Below, piece after piece: positions 10,030 to 22,494 of a stretch of 64,000 nucleotides of DNA. Each line of letters begins with the position of its first letter. Position 1 is the first letter of the stretch. This stretch comes from Isoetes taiwanensis (Eukaryota; Streptophyta; Lycopodiopsida; Isoetales; Isoetaceae), in the NCBI GenBank assembly GCA_021234155.1, contig JAJEKV010000020.1, forward strand, positions 4,388,563-4,452,562, given 5' to 3'. Both the position numbers and the translations under genes were made by a program. Below the pieces are notes generated by a model that had not been told where the DNA came from, did not search any database, and worked only from the letters and a program-made list of their open reading frames with translations.

Positions 10030-12620
10030 CAGTTACTACATCCATCCATACTAAGATGTTAATGTTATGACGTACATGAATGAATAGCATGGCACTTACA
10101 TAAATTAAAACATTTTCAAGGCCTTACCCGCCAACTTTAATTCAGACTCCAAGGATAATTGTGTATCAGCACCATCTACTATGGAGGCCGAGATTCCGCC
10201 CATTCAACAAAAAGCTCGGTATTGCCAAATCTTCAATCGTCTTGTGTGATCTGTAAGAACGTTCTCTACGATTACACGGAAGACCAACATAACATGTTGC
10301 AATGACCAATATCAATGGCTTTGCAAGAGGCAATCGCTTGGCTTGATAACCCATGTAGTCATTCAAATGAAACTTCGTGAACCAAAGACACCAATGCTTC
10401 GTCATCCGGTGGCCCTCTCAAAGGACAACTGCGCAGTGGAATGCAAAAGAGAATGTGCAATCCTCGCAAGCACGCCAAATGTAGCAAAGCGATATCTTTG
10501 TTTCAATCACCGAGCTTACAAAGGCAGCCATTCCTTCAAGAATCGGCGTGATGGTACAGGCTGAGCGAGGAGGCATTGGGAGCTCGCAACGCAAAGTGTT
10601 GAGAGGACATCTTCCCTGTAATTTATACCAAAGAAAACCTTCAAAATCGTAGGGCGTTGCAAAACCTAATTATAAATCGCGGTAAATTCAAAGAAACTAA
10701 CATGCGAGTCTTTGGGACCAAAATATATTCTGCATTGAGCCCTCTTCTACATCATACGTGTGTCTTTGCTTTTTAGGAACCCATTCCAAAGAATGGATGA
10801 TTGGGAAATGCTAAATTTTGCTCAAGGAAATTCCTTGAAATACCAGCAAACCTATTCAAAAACCTATATTCAACTATACAATTTGCAGGATATTTTGGAA
10901 AAAAACAGAACTTACCACCTCATGGGGTTCTCTTCCATATCACTTCTCTGTGTCTCTAATTTCTAGACACATCAAAAATGACCAATTCTAGCAATAGGTA
11001 ATTGGGAAGTGTTAAAGGCATAAATTACATTCTCCGGCCAGTTTTTACAAATGCAAAGACAACATAGCATCCTATATTGCTACATTTAATATTTTAAAAA
11101 TGGAATTTGTACAAAAATGCGTGTTAATGAGCTGGTTAGTTTCTTTAGAGTCTTTTTAATCATGTCTCGCACATACTTAAAGCTTTTGCTATTGTACATG
11201 CTTACCCAATTTCGTTATCTCACTACAAAACAACCATGATCATTTGGGTTCTTTCATAAGTTAGAAATATTTACCTGTGAGTGTCTTGCACAATTTGTGA
11301 AATGCTCTGATAAAGCAAACTACACCGCAAAATCGCCTGTCGCAACACATTACTAAGAAAAATGTAATTATATGTGCAATATAGCAAACAAACGGACTTG
11401 AAAATATACACCCATAAGAGAAAGTATGCAATGAAGGAGGATAAACAATTCTTAGCTAGAGAAAGTATGCAATGGAGTGCCATAGAATTTAAGATCTTTT
11501 TATGTACCTATACACTTGATTACATGTAGACCGACAAAACTGAAGCATATTTCTCCGGCCGGGTGCACTGCACACTTGGCACTTGGCGCTTTAAAGCTTC
11601 GCAAAAACATGTAGAAGATATGATGAAGCATGTCAATCCAACAAAGACGCCAACAAAGCATGAACCCTTACCTTTTGTTTGTAAAAGATTCTCAACTCCC
11701 CTTAGCATTATGAGCAATACTCTTCATTACGATTAATCAAAGTAATTACAAAGGGGCATTTGCCCAATAAGCAATATCCCGCAAAAAGAGCCGGGGACAA
11801 TTTAAATCATTCAAAGATAATATGGCAATAGGAGGATGATGGCCTGCCTTACATAACAAAAACCCATTGGCCCAAATATTCTTACCTTGCTAGGAACCTT
11901 TTGCGGATATAAGACTGAAACAAAACACGGAGATGGTCTAAATAAAACACATGTTGTAGGTCGTTGAAGACTAAGCTGCTCTTAAGCACGCTTCAAATTT
12001 AACACTTTGTTCGGTTGAAGGAAACAGATATGGCTTGAAAACCTCTCGCTTAACCAATCGTGGTGAACATGCATTGAAGACCTATTTGCACACATTCCAT
12101 TCACGGGCCAAAGCATACTACTCGCAAAATCGCCCGGCCTAATTGCCGATCTCCGCTTACTGCGACAGCTTCGCATTATCGCCAAATTTACTCAACCGCT
12201 TCCGCAAATCGACTCAACATGCCGGATTTTGGGAGGCGGTACGTATTTTTAGAAGAAAAGATGCGCCAGATGAAACGCATGCAACTTCTAAAGAAATCCT
12301 CGAGCTCCCTAATCCTAATCCGAACTCCCCATTGGCCTCGAACCCTAATCGAGATAGCCACCCGAATCCCATTAAATCTCAACCATTAAATAAAATAATC
12401 AAATCTCAGCCTTTAAATTTAGGGTTTTGGGTCCAACACTTACACAATAACATTATGGATATAACTTGTATTATGGATTTTGGGCCGTCGGATGACACCA
12501 TTTAAAAAAAAAAAAAGACAATGGTCCAAAAGTCAAGATGCTCTCTAAGAGCATCCACCGCCTCCATTTCAAGTCCTTTACAAGTCATACGGCTTGTTTG
12601 ACTTGAACAAAAATACATGC
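10030..12620. other. no supported gene
   Basis: Only short frames without recognisable motifs are present. A minus-strand frame around 10640-10170 is moderately open, with scattered stops and cysteines, and could be a very old remnant, but I cannot assign it. An A-run lies at 12506-12518. Confidence 0.3.
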
Positions 12621-12639
12621 AACTATAAATAAAACCATG

Positions 12640-12790
12640 GCGTATTCTCCAAAGAATCTTTTATACCGCAGATCAAATATCGGGCCCGAGCACGGGGAAT
12701 CGAACCCCACAGAAGTAACCACACTCAGCCGAGGCATAAGAGAGCTCCAACTAATGGAGCTCCCTTATGCAAGGGGGCCAATGCCCCACT
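12640..12790 (-). mobile_element. tRNA-derived SINE-like fragment
   Basis: On the minus strand there is a good polymerase III box B, GGTTCGATTCC, inside a T-arm-like stem (TGGGG..CCCCG). About 50 bases upstream is a D-arm-like segment, AGCTCCATTAGTTGGAGCTC, which could hold box A. The acceptor arms do not pair as in a functional tRNA, so this looks like the head of a tRNA-derived SINE rather than a tRNA gene. The 3' boundary and tail were not defined. Confidence 0.35.
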
Positions 12791-13199
12791 GGAATAAACA
12801 CTGTCAGAAATATAAACAGGAAACAGGTGTCCAATTATCAAGCAAACAAATGTCAAATATTTACATTGAAATACCAGCATACAGAAGCCACATGGCAGAA
12901 ATAGTTCAGATCACAACAACATATAAGTTCATCACACATAACCAGATAACCAGATGCAAGTTCAACACAAAGCTTCTCAATTCCCCGGTCGCCCGAGCTA
13001 GCATGCCCGATGAGCCGATCAAGCCGGGCGATCTCCCATTGTCGGGAGAGCCCTTGCCAAGCTCATGTGTGAGCGCAACACATGCAGCTCTGATTCCGGC
13101 ACACCAAGACGGTCCCATTGCACAGCAGATAAGGCAGAATTTATAGCAACATAGAAGCTTCCTATCTGCCTTCTGGATCCTCAATGAGGTCGCAATCCC

Positions 13200-14700
13200 G
13201 TACGGCGCCCGCACCAACCCCGCACAATGCTAGTCACAAATTCCTCGCCAGATGGAAGACTTCCTCACTTTCGGGAGGATAAGCATCGCGGGTTTGGATG
13301 AGAATCATCAATGGTAGAACTGATGATATCAGGACCAATACTAACAACCACAGGTGGGGTCTCATCCATGGTGTCGCCATTTCCATCCATTTCTCAAGAA
13401 GACCCTGCACAAATCTGTACCAACCATAAACCAGAGAAATACAACAGATAAATACAAAAGACTATACAACCGTACAAGAAGGAACCACATGAAAGAAATC
13501 AACCCACTGCCATGGTGTGGTCCCCTGTGTACAGAGGGATATAGTCTGCACCAACATCGAGGATATCCGCCGAGCTAAAGGTTCTCTCATGCGAGATCCT
13601 CAAAGTTTGAGTCCTGTTAGTCTGCCTGGAATGGCATCATCCCAATAGCGCCTTCTACCAGGCCCATTCCTCTCAACAGAACAAACCACGAAGGATAACC
13701 AAAGATAATAGTTCTTATGTCGGGAAAGCCCGGCCAGGATTAAGCAACACTCTCCATCTTTTCCCGCTCTCTGTGTTCATTCACATGGGCAGAATTATGA
13801 GGAATAATCCAAGAACTACTTAATGTGTATTTTCCGGACCTCAACATCATCACAAAAGTAAAGGTCGGGCTTGGGGATAGTCTCGACCCCATGATACATC
13901 ACGTAATGGCATGCCTTATTTAAAAGATTCCTATTATCCAAGACACACAACCCTTTAGTATCACACGCCCCCACCTTAAATAAAGATCCTTACCTTTTTC
14001 AATCATAGATTCAGAGATATTGTGCATATGACAACTATAGTGAACTTTTCCAAAATCTTTCATACAATATCCTACCATTCCCTCAAAACAATGCGACCTA
14101 TTATTTTTCAAAGCTTTGCGGACCAACACCACGCCCGGCGGTTTGGGAGACCCGAGTTGAAGTCTTTTTGATAGCATCATTCAAGGCCTTAGGACTTACG
14201 AATCGACCTCTCAAAACACCTGAACATGTAAGTGATCAGTAGGAGCCCCCTTTCCAAGAAGGCTCACGCCTGCTAGACATTTGGAGTCACAAAATCGACA
14301 AGGGCATCATAGAAAGATTTGGGAACATCTTGTCGAGAAAGGCCTAAAAATGCCGAAACATCAATTGAATCCCAAACGGGCTAGTATCCGGCAAAGGGAT
14401 AGAATCGGCGATCTGTCGGATGAAGCGAGCCATAGAGGCCATCGAACCGGATGGAAGATTTGCATGCCCGACCCTTGCCCTCTGGCCTCCCTTCTTAAAG
14501 ACATCTCAAACAGCGAGAATCGAAAGAGGTAAAACACAGACCGGTAGCCTAACTCACTGCGGGAAGGCGAAATCGGCCTGTAAGCCCTCGCGAGGAAGAT
14601 AAGCCAACATCTTAGATCCCTTTCCCTCCCCATCCTCAGGATTTAGCAAGCGCCAAGTCTTTGGAGCCTTGGGAAGGGCAGCGCCTCCCAACCTAGGGAA
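13200..14700 (-). pseudogene. decayed mobile-element gene with a possible HUH-endonuclease (YxxK) motif
   Basis: A broken minus-strand frame can be followed from about 14690 to 13200. It reads through a block with GKGSKMLAYLPREGLQADF (about 14625) and MASMARFIRQIADSIPLPD (about 14440), then FVSPKALNDAIKKTSTRV (about 14200). After a frameshift comes the clean frame 14180-13920 containing GMVGYCMKDFGKVHYSCHMH. Downstream frames (YVMYHGVETIPKPDLYF) continue in pieces. GYCMKDFGK resembles the YxxK catalytic Tyr/Lys motif of rolling-circle HUH endonucleases, though I did not find a convincing HUH motif upstream. At least three stops and two frameshifts show decay. It may instead be an unrelated repetitive family. 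Confidence 0.4.
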
Positions 14701-15271
14701 AAAAATGGATCTGTATGCGTTCGCAACCCCTGTCTTTCTCTGGTATTCATACGGTTTGGTATACGAATACCACCTATTAACCTTAATAAATCATATGTTA
14801 CAAAAATACCAAATTTGATTGTTGCAAGATTATAATATAAGATGTTCTAGAGCGAAAAAACCATAGGGCTTAGTCAATTTATATAACATCCAATGGCTGA
14901 GAGCAGCGGAGATTGTGATCCAGGTATTGCGATTTTATTGGCTCAAATCAACGGCTGAGATAGTGATCCAATGACTGCCATATTATTGGCCCTGAATCAA
15001 CGGCCCGCTTTAACAGGCCAGATTTATCCCTGTGTTTTCTTTGCCGCTTCTTTCTGGCCTCTGCTTCTCTGCTTCTCTTCCCAAATTCCTCAGAACTTGA
15101 GGATCGGGGGCTCTAATTCTCTGGCTGCTCTGCAAAACTCCAGATGCGTCGGATCTTCTGCCGGCCATGCCTCTGCTCCGGGAAGAACAGTTTGAGTCAA
15201 GCCCGTAAAGACAGGCTCTCGGAGTTGTGTTTGAAGATTCAAGAGGTTTTGCAGCATCTTTTCTTCAAAAA
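14701..15271 (+). other. 5' flank of the CIPK-like exon
   Basis: This non-coding stretch holds two related segments (CCAATGGCTGAGAGC at about 14890 and CAACGGCTGAGATAG at about 14950). A C/T-rich leader-like sequence (15040-15110) precedes the kinase exon. It may be the promoter and 5' UTR carried with the exon. No TATA box was assigned. Confidence 0.3.
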
Positions 15272-15462
15272 ATGAGTGATCAAGTTCTTAGCGAAATACT
15301 GTTGTAGTACAGACACGGATTGGAAAGTATGAAGTTGGCCGAACTTTGGGAGGGGGTACTTTTGCCAAAGTATGCCTTGGCCGGAATGTCGACACTGATG
15401 AATGTATTGCCATTAAAATAGTGGATAAGAAGAAGGTTCCCAAGCACAAGATGGTTGAGCAG
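15272..15462 (+). pseudogene. first exon of a CIPK/SnRK3-type Ser/Thr kinase, truncated
   Basis: From about 15307 the frame encodes the start of a protein-kinase domain: RIGKYEVGRTLGGGTFAKV (glycine-rich loop) and CIAIKIVDKKKV (ATP-binding Lys), ending at KHKMVEQ before a GT donor at 15463. The wording and the splice position after the Gln match CBL-interacting protein kinases of plants, which act in calcium-regulated ion transport and stress signalling. An ATG at 15272 (MSDQVLSEIL) would be a natural start, but two extra bases near 15304-15306 (GTAGTA) put it out of frame. No later kinase exons (catalytic HRD, DFG, NAF motif) follow, so this is a stranded exon, perhaps captured or duplicated. 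Confidence 0.65.
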
Positions 15463-15990
15463 GTACATGCCTAATCGAGAGACGTTTCCTTTATAATCTA
15501 TGTTGTTTTTTTTTTCGCATTTTGAAGACCCCAATTTGTGGCAAATGGTTGCATCACCTAGCTATAGCCGGTAAGACTTTGTTTGCCATTACTGTGTGCA
15601 TGTGACTGTTCACATTTGGGTAATTATATTTGTTCTGTTCTTTGTTCAGAAAAACAATGAGCTAAAGAGCCATTTTTGTCATCTCTATTTCTGTTTCTAT
15701 TCTTCTTGTCCCCTGTTTTCCAACATAGAAAGTCAGCGAACTGGCACTTATATTTCCAGTTCTTGAATTCATGGATAGGGTTCCCAAATTATTGAGCTTT
15801 GTAGAGGATTAAAATGTACTAGGTAATGCACGTCCGGAATGCTATAATTTTTTGAGGTGGCCCCACTAGATGAGGCGGTGCACGAGAGGCGGAGCTGCGA
15901 GTGTGCTGCCGAGTCTGGTGGTGCCGGCGGTGCCGCCGAAAAAAATTGTTGCTGGAATTTTGACCGGCGTGCATTACCTTACGTAATAAA

Positions 15991-16030
15991 TTGGAGGTTG
16001 AAATTAAGTATTGGAGGTTGAAATTAAGTA
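15991..16030. repeat. 20-bp tandem duplication
   Basis: TTGGAGGTTGAAATTAAGTA occurs twice head to tail at 15991-16010 and 16011-16030. Confidence 0.9.
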
Positions 16031-16159
16031 TGGCGGACCGGAGATGGCTTCCTTGCTATGGCACAGTCTTTTCTTTGAACGCTTGCACCTATCTAGGGCT
16101 ATGCATTGTCTGCCAGATTTACGGCAAAAACCTTGTTATAGGATATAAAGCCACTGGAT

Positions 16160-16251
16160 CTGCTTGAAAAGCTTGAAGATGAATTGAGACAGAAGAAGCC
16201 CCTCTCTGCTTGAAAAGCTTGAAGACGAATTGAGACAGAAGAAGCTCCTCT
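16160..16251. repeat. 46-bp tandem duplication
   Basis: A unit beginning CTGCTTGAAAAGCTTGAAGA and ending with the CAGAAGAAG segment is repeated at 16160-16205 and 16206-16251, with a few substitutions. Confidence 0.85.
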
Positions 16252-16490
16252 CGGCAAGAATCTTGAAGCTCTGTCTTCGTGCGATGTTCAAAATGGAACA
16301 GATTTTTTATATACAACACTGCTTTTGCTTTTTTGGCCACTTTTCCAGATCCCATTGAGAACACTCTGCTAGAAGCCTAAAGGGTTTTCAAGTACAGAAA
16401 TGAGAATGATATGATATTGCTGCCAAATCAATAAATACCAATGTAAGGCTTACCAATTTTTTGAATTTGAACTCACTGAATGTGTAGCAT

Positions 16491-16578
16491 CAAAACAAAT
16501 GAAACAAAATGTACTTACATCATGTTGCCACATTCAAAACAAATGAAACAAAATGTACTTACATCATGTTGTGGCAGC
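16491..16578. repeat. 44-bp tandem duplication
   Basis: A unit beginning CAAAACAAATGAAACAAAAT and ending ACATCATGTTG plus a short tail occurs at 16491-16534 and 16535-16578, virtually identical. Confidence 0.9.
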
Positions 16579-17948
16579 CAGCTCGTCGGAATTGGCAATG
16601 GCCTCTAAAAAGGGTCATTCATGCTTTGGGGCAAAGATCAACACATTTAGCCCAATCTGTATGTGTGCCGCTGCAGCATCATGCTTATAGTTTCATAGTC
16701 CAACAAGCCGGGTTGCTAGAGCTTGAATGCTTTGAAATTGCCATAGCAGGAGTTGCAAAACACTTGGGGCGCGATAGCCAAAGAGTAGCGAAAACATGGG
16801 AGAACTCAGCGGCGCCGCTCCGCCAATGTCGGGGACGATTACATGGTTTAAAATAAGCATAATCTAACAGTAATTTCAACCTCCTGTTTATTACGGGTGA
16901 GGAGTCGTTTGTGTCGAAGAAGCCCCCCTCCAGAACTAGTTTGCTTTTAGCTTTGAGGACGGGCAAGTTGATCCTGGGCTTCAGAAAAGTAAGAAGAAAG
17001 CATGGTTTGGTACTGAGCTTTCGGAGTTCGGAGCCAATAGGGGTGGCCACATGATCATTTTTATGCCTTCAACGGCAGATTTTGAGACAAAAATGGAAGT
17101 GGAGGCCTCCATCTTGAAGTTGGAGGCCAGTTTTCAATCTTCCATTATGGCAAGGGGAGCATCCACAAAAATTAGTTCAATCTGCTAGTTCCCCTCTCTT
17201 CTGAAGCTCTTCCCCCTTTATTCTGCCGCTCTTCACCTCTCTGGTATCCGCTCTCGTATGAAATTGAGATACAGAGGTGGAGGCAGCAAATATTGCATGT
17301 GGCGGTAGGCATCGTGTGGTTGGGTGTCTTGATGTTTGGTATAGTACCTTGTCTTGTTTATTGTGCATTTCAAAACTCAATGGTTTCACATGTGGACCCT
17401 GTTTTTGCTTCATCCAATGAATTACTTAAAATTATACATGCTATTACATTACAACATGCATTATTAATGGAAATTCATTAATTCTCACAACATAGCTATG
17501 CATTGTTGAACATAATGAATTGCATTTTTTTGCAATACAAAGGTGCAATGGTTTTCAATAGAACTAATAGAAATACATTAAATTTCACAGGATAGCTATG
17601 CATCATTATTATCACAAATTATATTTTTGCAATGTCTAAGTGTAATGGTTTATAGTTTGAACAATGGTGTGTCATAGACACAAACATATGCCGTATGGTT
17701 GGGTAAACAGTATAGTTCGGTAAACAGATATGAAATAATGTCGCTTTGAAACTTTCTTTTCGTCAAAATGACTTTTATTTTTAGTGTATCTATCCATCAA
17801 TGTATCTTTATCCCTATTTTCATACACAGTTCATGATTAATTACTTCTATAACTAATTACTTCTACTACTTCTATGACCACACCAATATGCAGTAGAGGC
17901 ATAAGCTTGGGTTGGTTAGTTACAAATTCCGTAGAGGCATAAGCTTGG
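16579..17948. other. no supported gene; partial duplication at the edge of the next element
   Basis: I recognise no protein here. Near the right edge, TAGAGGCATAAGCTTGGGTTGG occurs at about 17894 and about 17934, immediately before the left terminus of the TIR element at 17953. The left flank was therefore locally duplicated. Confidence 0.35.
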
Positions 17949-18171
17949 GTTGGGGTCTAAGTTAGATATTGGGGTACAAAAAACCGCGAGAAGCGGAAGC
18001 GGAGAAAGCACGCGAAGCAGTGCCCGGACGCACCTTTTCGATTTCCGCGCCTTTTCGGCGAACAATGATTTTGATTGTCAGAGGTGTAAGTATTCGCGCC
18101 CATTGTTACTAATTGAATTGTACAGGCCAATTTGCTCCTCGATTGCACTTCGATTCCGGCATTTTACAAAT

Positions 18172-19400
18172 TGAATCATCCTCTTCAAGGCGCTTTGTTC
18201 ACCTCTTTGTTTCTTGCTACTTTTTTTAAACTATCTTCTTTTTCTCATGGTGGTGAAGGAATCATCCCACGTAAAGCTGAAATGGCTTCGCGGAAAATGT
18301 TACTACAGATGACCGAACGGTGTTTGGTCCGAGCCATTGGTTTCGTGCAAAATCAAAATCTACTTTGTTAAGCCCTTATTTGAAGCGTAAATTGGATGGC
18401 TTGATCGATTTCTTGTATGGAGATGGAGGTGTCCCGAATAATGAATTGAGGAAGCTAGTAGCATTATCATTTGCATGGGAAAACGTAGTCGGGCAAGAGC
18501 ATAACCCCGAGGCTCATAGGGTTGATTGGGATGCTTACAAGAAACAAAAGTTAATGTTTGGTCCAGGAAAAAAGGGATGACATTGATGTTAAAAAAAGAA
18601 GATGTTAAAAGGATCAAAAATACTGATTCCTTCATGCCAAAGTACACCAGTAGCTTCAGGCCGAGATCAACACCTCAACTTGAATTTAAGGGGAAAGCGG
18701 GGCCTTTTCTTAGAAGTTTTACGTTTCCAATTTAAGTTTCAACATTTCTTTGATTGAAGAGGAGGTTAGTAAGTTGGAAACAGATTTAGACAATCGCACA
18801 ACCGATGCGTAAAAAATAATTAGTACCATTGAGGTAGATAAGAACTCTTTAGCAAGGGAAGAGAGGATGATTGAGCTTGGAAGGAAACGAGATAGCAAGA
18901 ATGGAGAATGAGTTGTGCACTTTGAATGCCAAAGGCATAAGAATGATGGAGACCAAGCCAGATTGAAGAGTTAAAGGCAAAAATAAGTGGTGAAATATAT
19001 TTTTGCTCTAAACCGAGGCTTGCCTTCCAAAGGTTAGTGTTGAAGCATTACAGGAGAAGGAAAAGAAGGAAAGATTAAAAACTTCACCGGAATTGACAAT
19101 TGATGGACTCGGATATATCAAAAATGTCTATCATAACTATGAAAAGCGGAGTTGCTGGTTTCATGGAAGATGCATGTCTTTGCATGTGGATTGGTCTTCA
19201 ATCAAAATATAAATTGAGTATGGCATTACCATGTGAACATGTCTATCACTTGGCATCTTTGCATGCTTTTGTATGAAAAAGAAGACATGCTTCAGGTGCT
19301 TGAAGGAAGTTCCGGGGAAGTTTTGTGGAACTTGGTCTAGAGGTTGCGGTGAAGAAGACTTGCGTCGAGTGAGGCGGTGCATTTGAGGTAGGCACTAGTA
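18172..19400 (+). pseudogene. N-terminal part of cargo gene: coiled coil and RING-like zinc motif (decayed)
   Basis: Pieces of a plus-strand gene follow the left TIR. A frame at 18320-18580 has LLSPYLKRKLDGLIDFLYGD and SFAWENVVGQEHNPEAHRVD. Next come heptad-like pieces (EEEVSKLETDLDNRTTDA, then NSLAREERMIELG; 18760-18880). At 19168-19370 a zinc-binding pattern reads CLC, then PCEHVYHLASLHAF, then after a frameshift TCFRCLKEVPGKFCG. The CxC...CxH..H...CxxC spacing resembles RING-type E3 ligase domains, with one expected Cys replaced by Ser. Frameshifts and stops separate the blocks. It is probably continuous with the HAD-like region at 20.3-21.2 kb. The function is not certain. Confidence 0.45.
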
Positions 19401-19699
19401 GTGCATTTGCTTCACCCCGATAAGTTTTCCAGTCTTGTTACACTGGCTTTCACCCCGCTTATTATTTAATAAAGCACACACGTGGCACCTGTTTCTTCAC
19501 ACTTCGAGTCACCAAAAATGTTGTATCTATCTTGCATCGACTCAAGTGTCACCAAGTCCGATGGGAAAATTTGTAGAAGCTTTGCGTAAGGTAAGACTTT
19601 GATATTTCTTATTTGTGTTTTAACTAACTTAATCTCATTTAAATTGATTTGTGTTCTAAGCAAAGAAAGTTCTCGTAATTGAAATTAGTAAGGGGCGAA

Positions 19700-21218
19700 A
19701 AAAAAAAGAATAAAAACGTTCACGTGTTGTTGAGAGCGATTCGGAAGAATATTATGAACAACCTTGTGCAAAAGGTTCTCAATTGGCATAAAGACCAGGT
19801 TGAGGAGTGCAACTGTAGGAGAAAGTTCTACTGCTGCGCCTGTAGATGTTCACGTAAGCAGTGATGAAGAACAAGCAAATGAAGATGATGTTGCTTTAGC
19901 TGCTTTTCTTTGAAGATGCAGTTGAGAAAGATAAGGATAAGGGTGAAGCAGCGGTTGAAATGGAGGTAGCAACAACAAAGAACAAAAAAGAAGATTGGGA
20001 GACCCTCAAAGAAGCGCCACCTCAAGCACCAAAGCAAATAGGTGATCAAGTTGATATTATTTTGAAAATGTTAAATGGTAGTTCGGTTTACGTTTCTCGG
20101 TATATCAAGTCATTGAGTTAGTTTGAAACATAACATATTGTGGTGTATGTGAAATACTGTTTTACTTGTTTTATGTTGTTTGAGAACATTGTTTGAATGT
20201 AATTTGGTTTTCTTTAATTAATCACTGTAACCTTTAATTATGTTTTCTGTTTTAATATTGTAATTTCTGTAATTCTTTAATTGTTGTCATGTTGATGTTT
20301 AAGATTCTTTTCTTATGAATGTTGCAGAGGATTTAGAAAAGAAAAAAAACTTGTCATCTTAGACATTAATGGAGTTTTGGTCAACACCTTCAAAAAGGAG
20401 CAAGATTAAAAATTCCACCAGGGCTCAAGAAGCATTACATACTGGCAGGGAAAAGTGGTTATTTTGCGCACCTTTTTACAAGAGTTCTTGGATTGAAGTT
20501 TTGAAAGATTTGAAGTTGGGATTTGGTCTAGCATGATGAAGCACAACATCATACAAATCCTTAACAGTATTCTGCCAGCACACTACATTGCTAAATTCAA
20601 ATTCATATGGGGTCAGAATGAGTGTGAGGCAATGCCTTTTATGTTTCCAGGCAATGCAACCAAACCTGTATTTATGAAGCCAATTGTCAAAGTTTACCGC
20701 GACTTTTAATGATGTATGGGATGTTGTGCTTGTGGATGACTCTTTGTACAAGACTTTCTTGTCCCCACCAGACACATGTTTAATAGTTGAGAGCTTTGAC
20801 AATGAAGAAAATGATAAGGTATTCAACTACCTTAAAGCATGTTTGCACACTTGGCTTCATTCAAAGAATCCTCAAAAGTGGTTGCACCAGCAGCTTCATG
20901 TTGATGTGGTCAAGGAAGTAGACATCAACATACTCAATCTTCATTGACCACTTGAAAGAACTTGCAAGATGGAGAGTAGCAATTTAGGGAAGCATGCAAT
21001 TGGTGAAAGCTATTGTTGGTGTTGAAAAATTGGATGAACATGCAAAAGAAGACATAACACAGATTCTCCATACTGATACTGAACACATTGAAGCTACTGA
21101 TCAGACCGCCATTGCAGATACCGATAAACAGGAGGAAACTGCAAGAGAAGAAATAACACAAGATCAGACCCACATTGAAGATGCTGACTTTGAGAACATT
21201 GAAGATACTGGACTTTAA
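19700..21218 (+). pseudogene. FCP1/TIM50-like HAD phosphatase domain with acidic flanks (cargo gene, 3' part)
   Basis: A charged linker (EEQANEDDVALAAF..; 19865-20090) is followed by an intron-like AT-rich gap. At about 20340 a domain starts with LVILDINGVLV, the HAD motif I in the DxNG form common in plant FCP1-like proteins. It continues with FLDWSFERFEVGIWSSMMKHN, then MKPIVKVYRDF and VVLVDDSLYKTFLSPPDTCL (the DD motif of HAD phosphatases) and FNYLKACLHTW. An acidic Thr/Glu/Asp-rich tail with repeated HIE(A/D) steps ends at 21218. FCP1-type domains dephosphorylate proteins such as the RNA polymerase II tail. The Asn in motif I suggests altered or absent catalysis. A stop near 20407 and a frameshift near 20700 break the frame. 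Confidence 0.6.
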
Positions 21219-22129
21219 GAACTTCATGTAACTTAAGATGTAACTTAAGTTATAACAAATTTTTTTTGTGAATCTTTGGATATGAGTACATAGTCAGTAC
21301 ACTTTTGTAAATGTAAACGGATATTAATGTAAATCCAATGTTTCGTGCATTTACCTACACTTGTGTACACTTGTAAACTTTCAACTGTTTTCCATGTCCA
21401 TCAAGTCCATTTTTCCGAGAAGTTCATCAAGTCTGTAATAGTTAACTGAAAACATAAAGCATGTAAGCAGACAAAGCATAAGTATGAAAAGCGCACCCAT
21501 CCGAGCTTTTCTTTTAAAGTTTGTGAGGACAAGGAACATTTGTGCAAAAGAAAGAATTTGTTAGTTTTCATTGATAACGAATTATAAAGAATATAAGAAA
21601 GAATATGGCGAGGAAAGAGCCATGTACATCTAAAAACTCAACTTCGCTTCTTGAAGCAAAAGCAGAAAAAAAAGCGGGCGGCGTAAGAATTAGCACTCTA
21701 CTGGAAGGGATGCCATAACTTTTTGGCATGTCTCTTCACTCATCTTGAAAATGTTGTTACCAAGATTCTCCATATCAAACTTCACCTGTCTGACAAGGTG
21801 GCTATACAAACTAGCAACTGGCTTGTCCAATAGCAACTCGAGAGTGCATCTGTTTGCTTGTAGTAATGGCCGAAACTATAACTTCTCCTACACCAAATGC
21901 AGTACCCCAAGCATCTTCATATGCATCTAACAATGTGTGTTTAGTCTCTCATACACCTAAGAATATAAAAGTCAACTCCCTCTTCATCTTCCTCGGATGT
22001 GCATTTACAAAGAAAGTTATCTCCAACTTCTAGAAGAGAACTAAGGTAATCTACTTCTTCATCTTCTTCTTCTTCATCTTCTTCTTCTTCCCTCGACTAA
22101 TTGTTGTGGATATTTCTTCAAAGAACCTT
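21219..22129. other. convergent 3' ends of the two genes of the 18-26 kb element
   Basis: AT-rich sequence lies between the stop of the HAD gene (21218) and the last recognisable block of the minus-strand transposase-like gene (22130). A (CTT)n-like run at 22045-22090 would encode an acidic Glu/Asp-rich tail on the minus strand. I see no independent gene. Confidence 0.35.
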
Positions 22130-22494
22130 TTGGTTTCAATTCTCACGCGAGCCATGCTCCCAAACGTGCTTTGTTAGATGGCAAGAATCCCTTTTACCAT
22201 GAAAGCAATAGGAACAATAGCAAGAGAGGCATCTGTAAGCAACTTTTGCAGGGTTCTTTTTGTCACATGGTCTGATGCAATGAAGTTTAGAGCTCCCACA
22301 TAGTGTTTTCCACTCCTTCCTTTCAGATTTGTCTACATTTTGGGGATCAATATGCCAAAAGAACCTCGCAATATAAAATGCATTCATGCAACTTCAAATC
22401 TAAGAAAATATAAGAAAAAAAAAATTTACCTTCTTATATGAGGGTCCGGTGGATTGTTCATCATGTACCGGTTCATGAAATCGACAATGTCTTT

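Noticed and set aside
12640-12790. A functional tRNA gene
   Set aside because: Box B is good, but acceptor and anticodon stems cannot be formed; a tRNA-derived SINE fits better.
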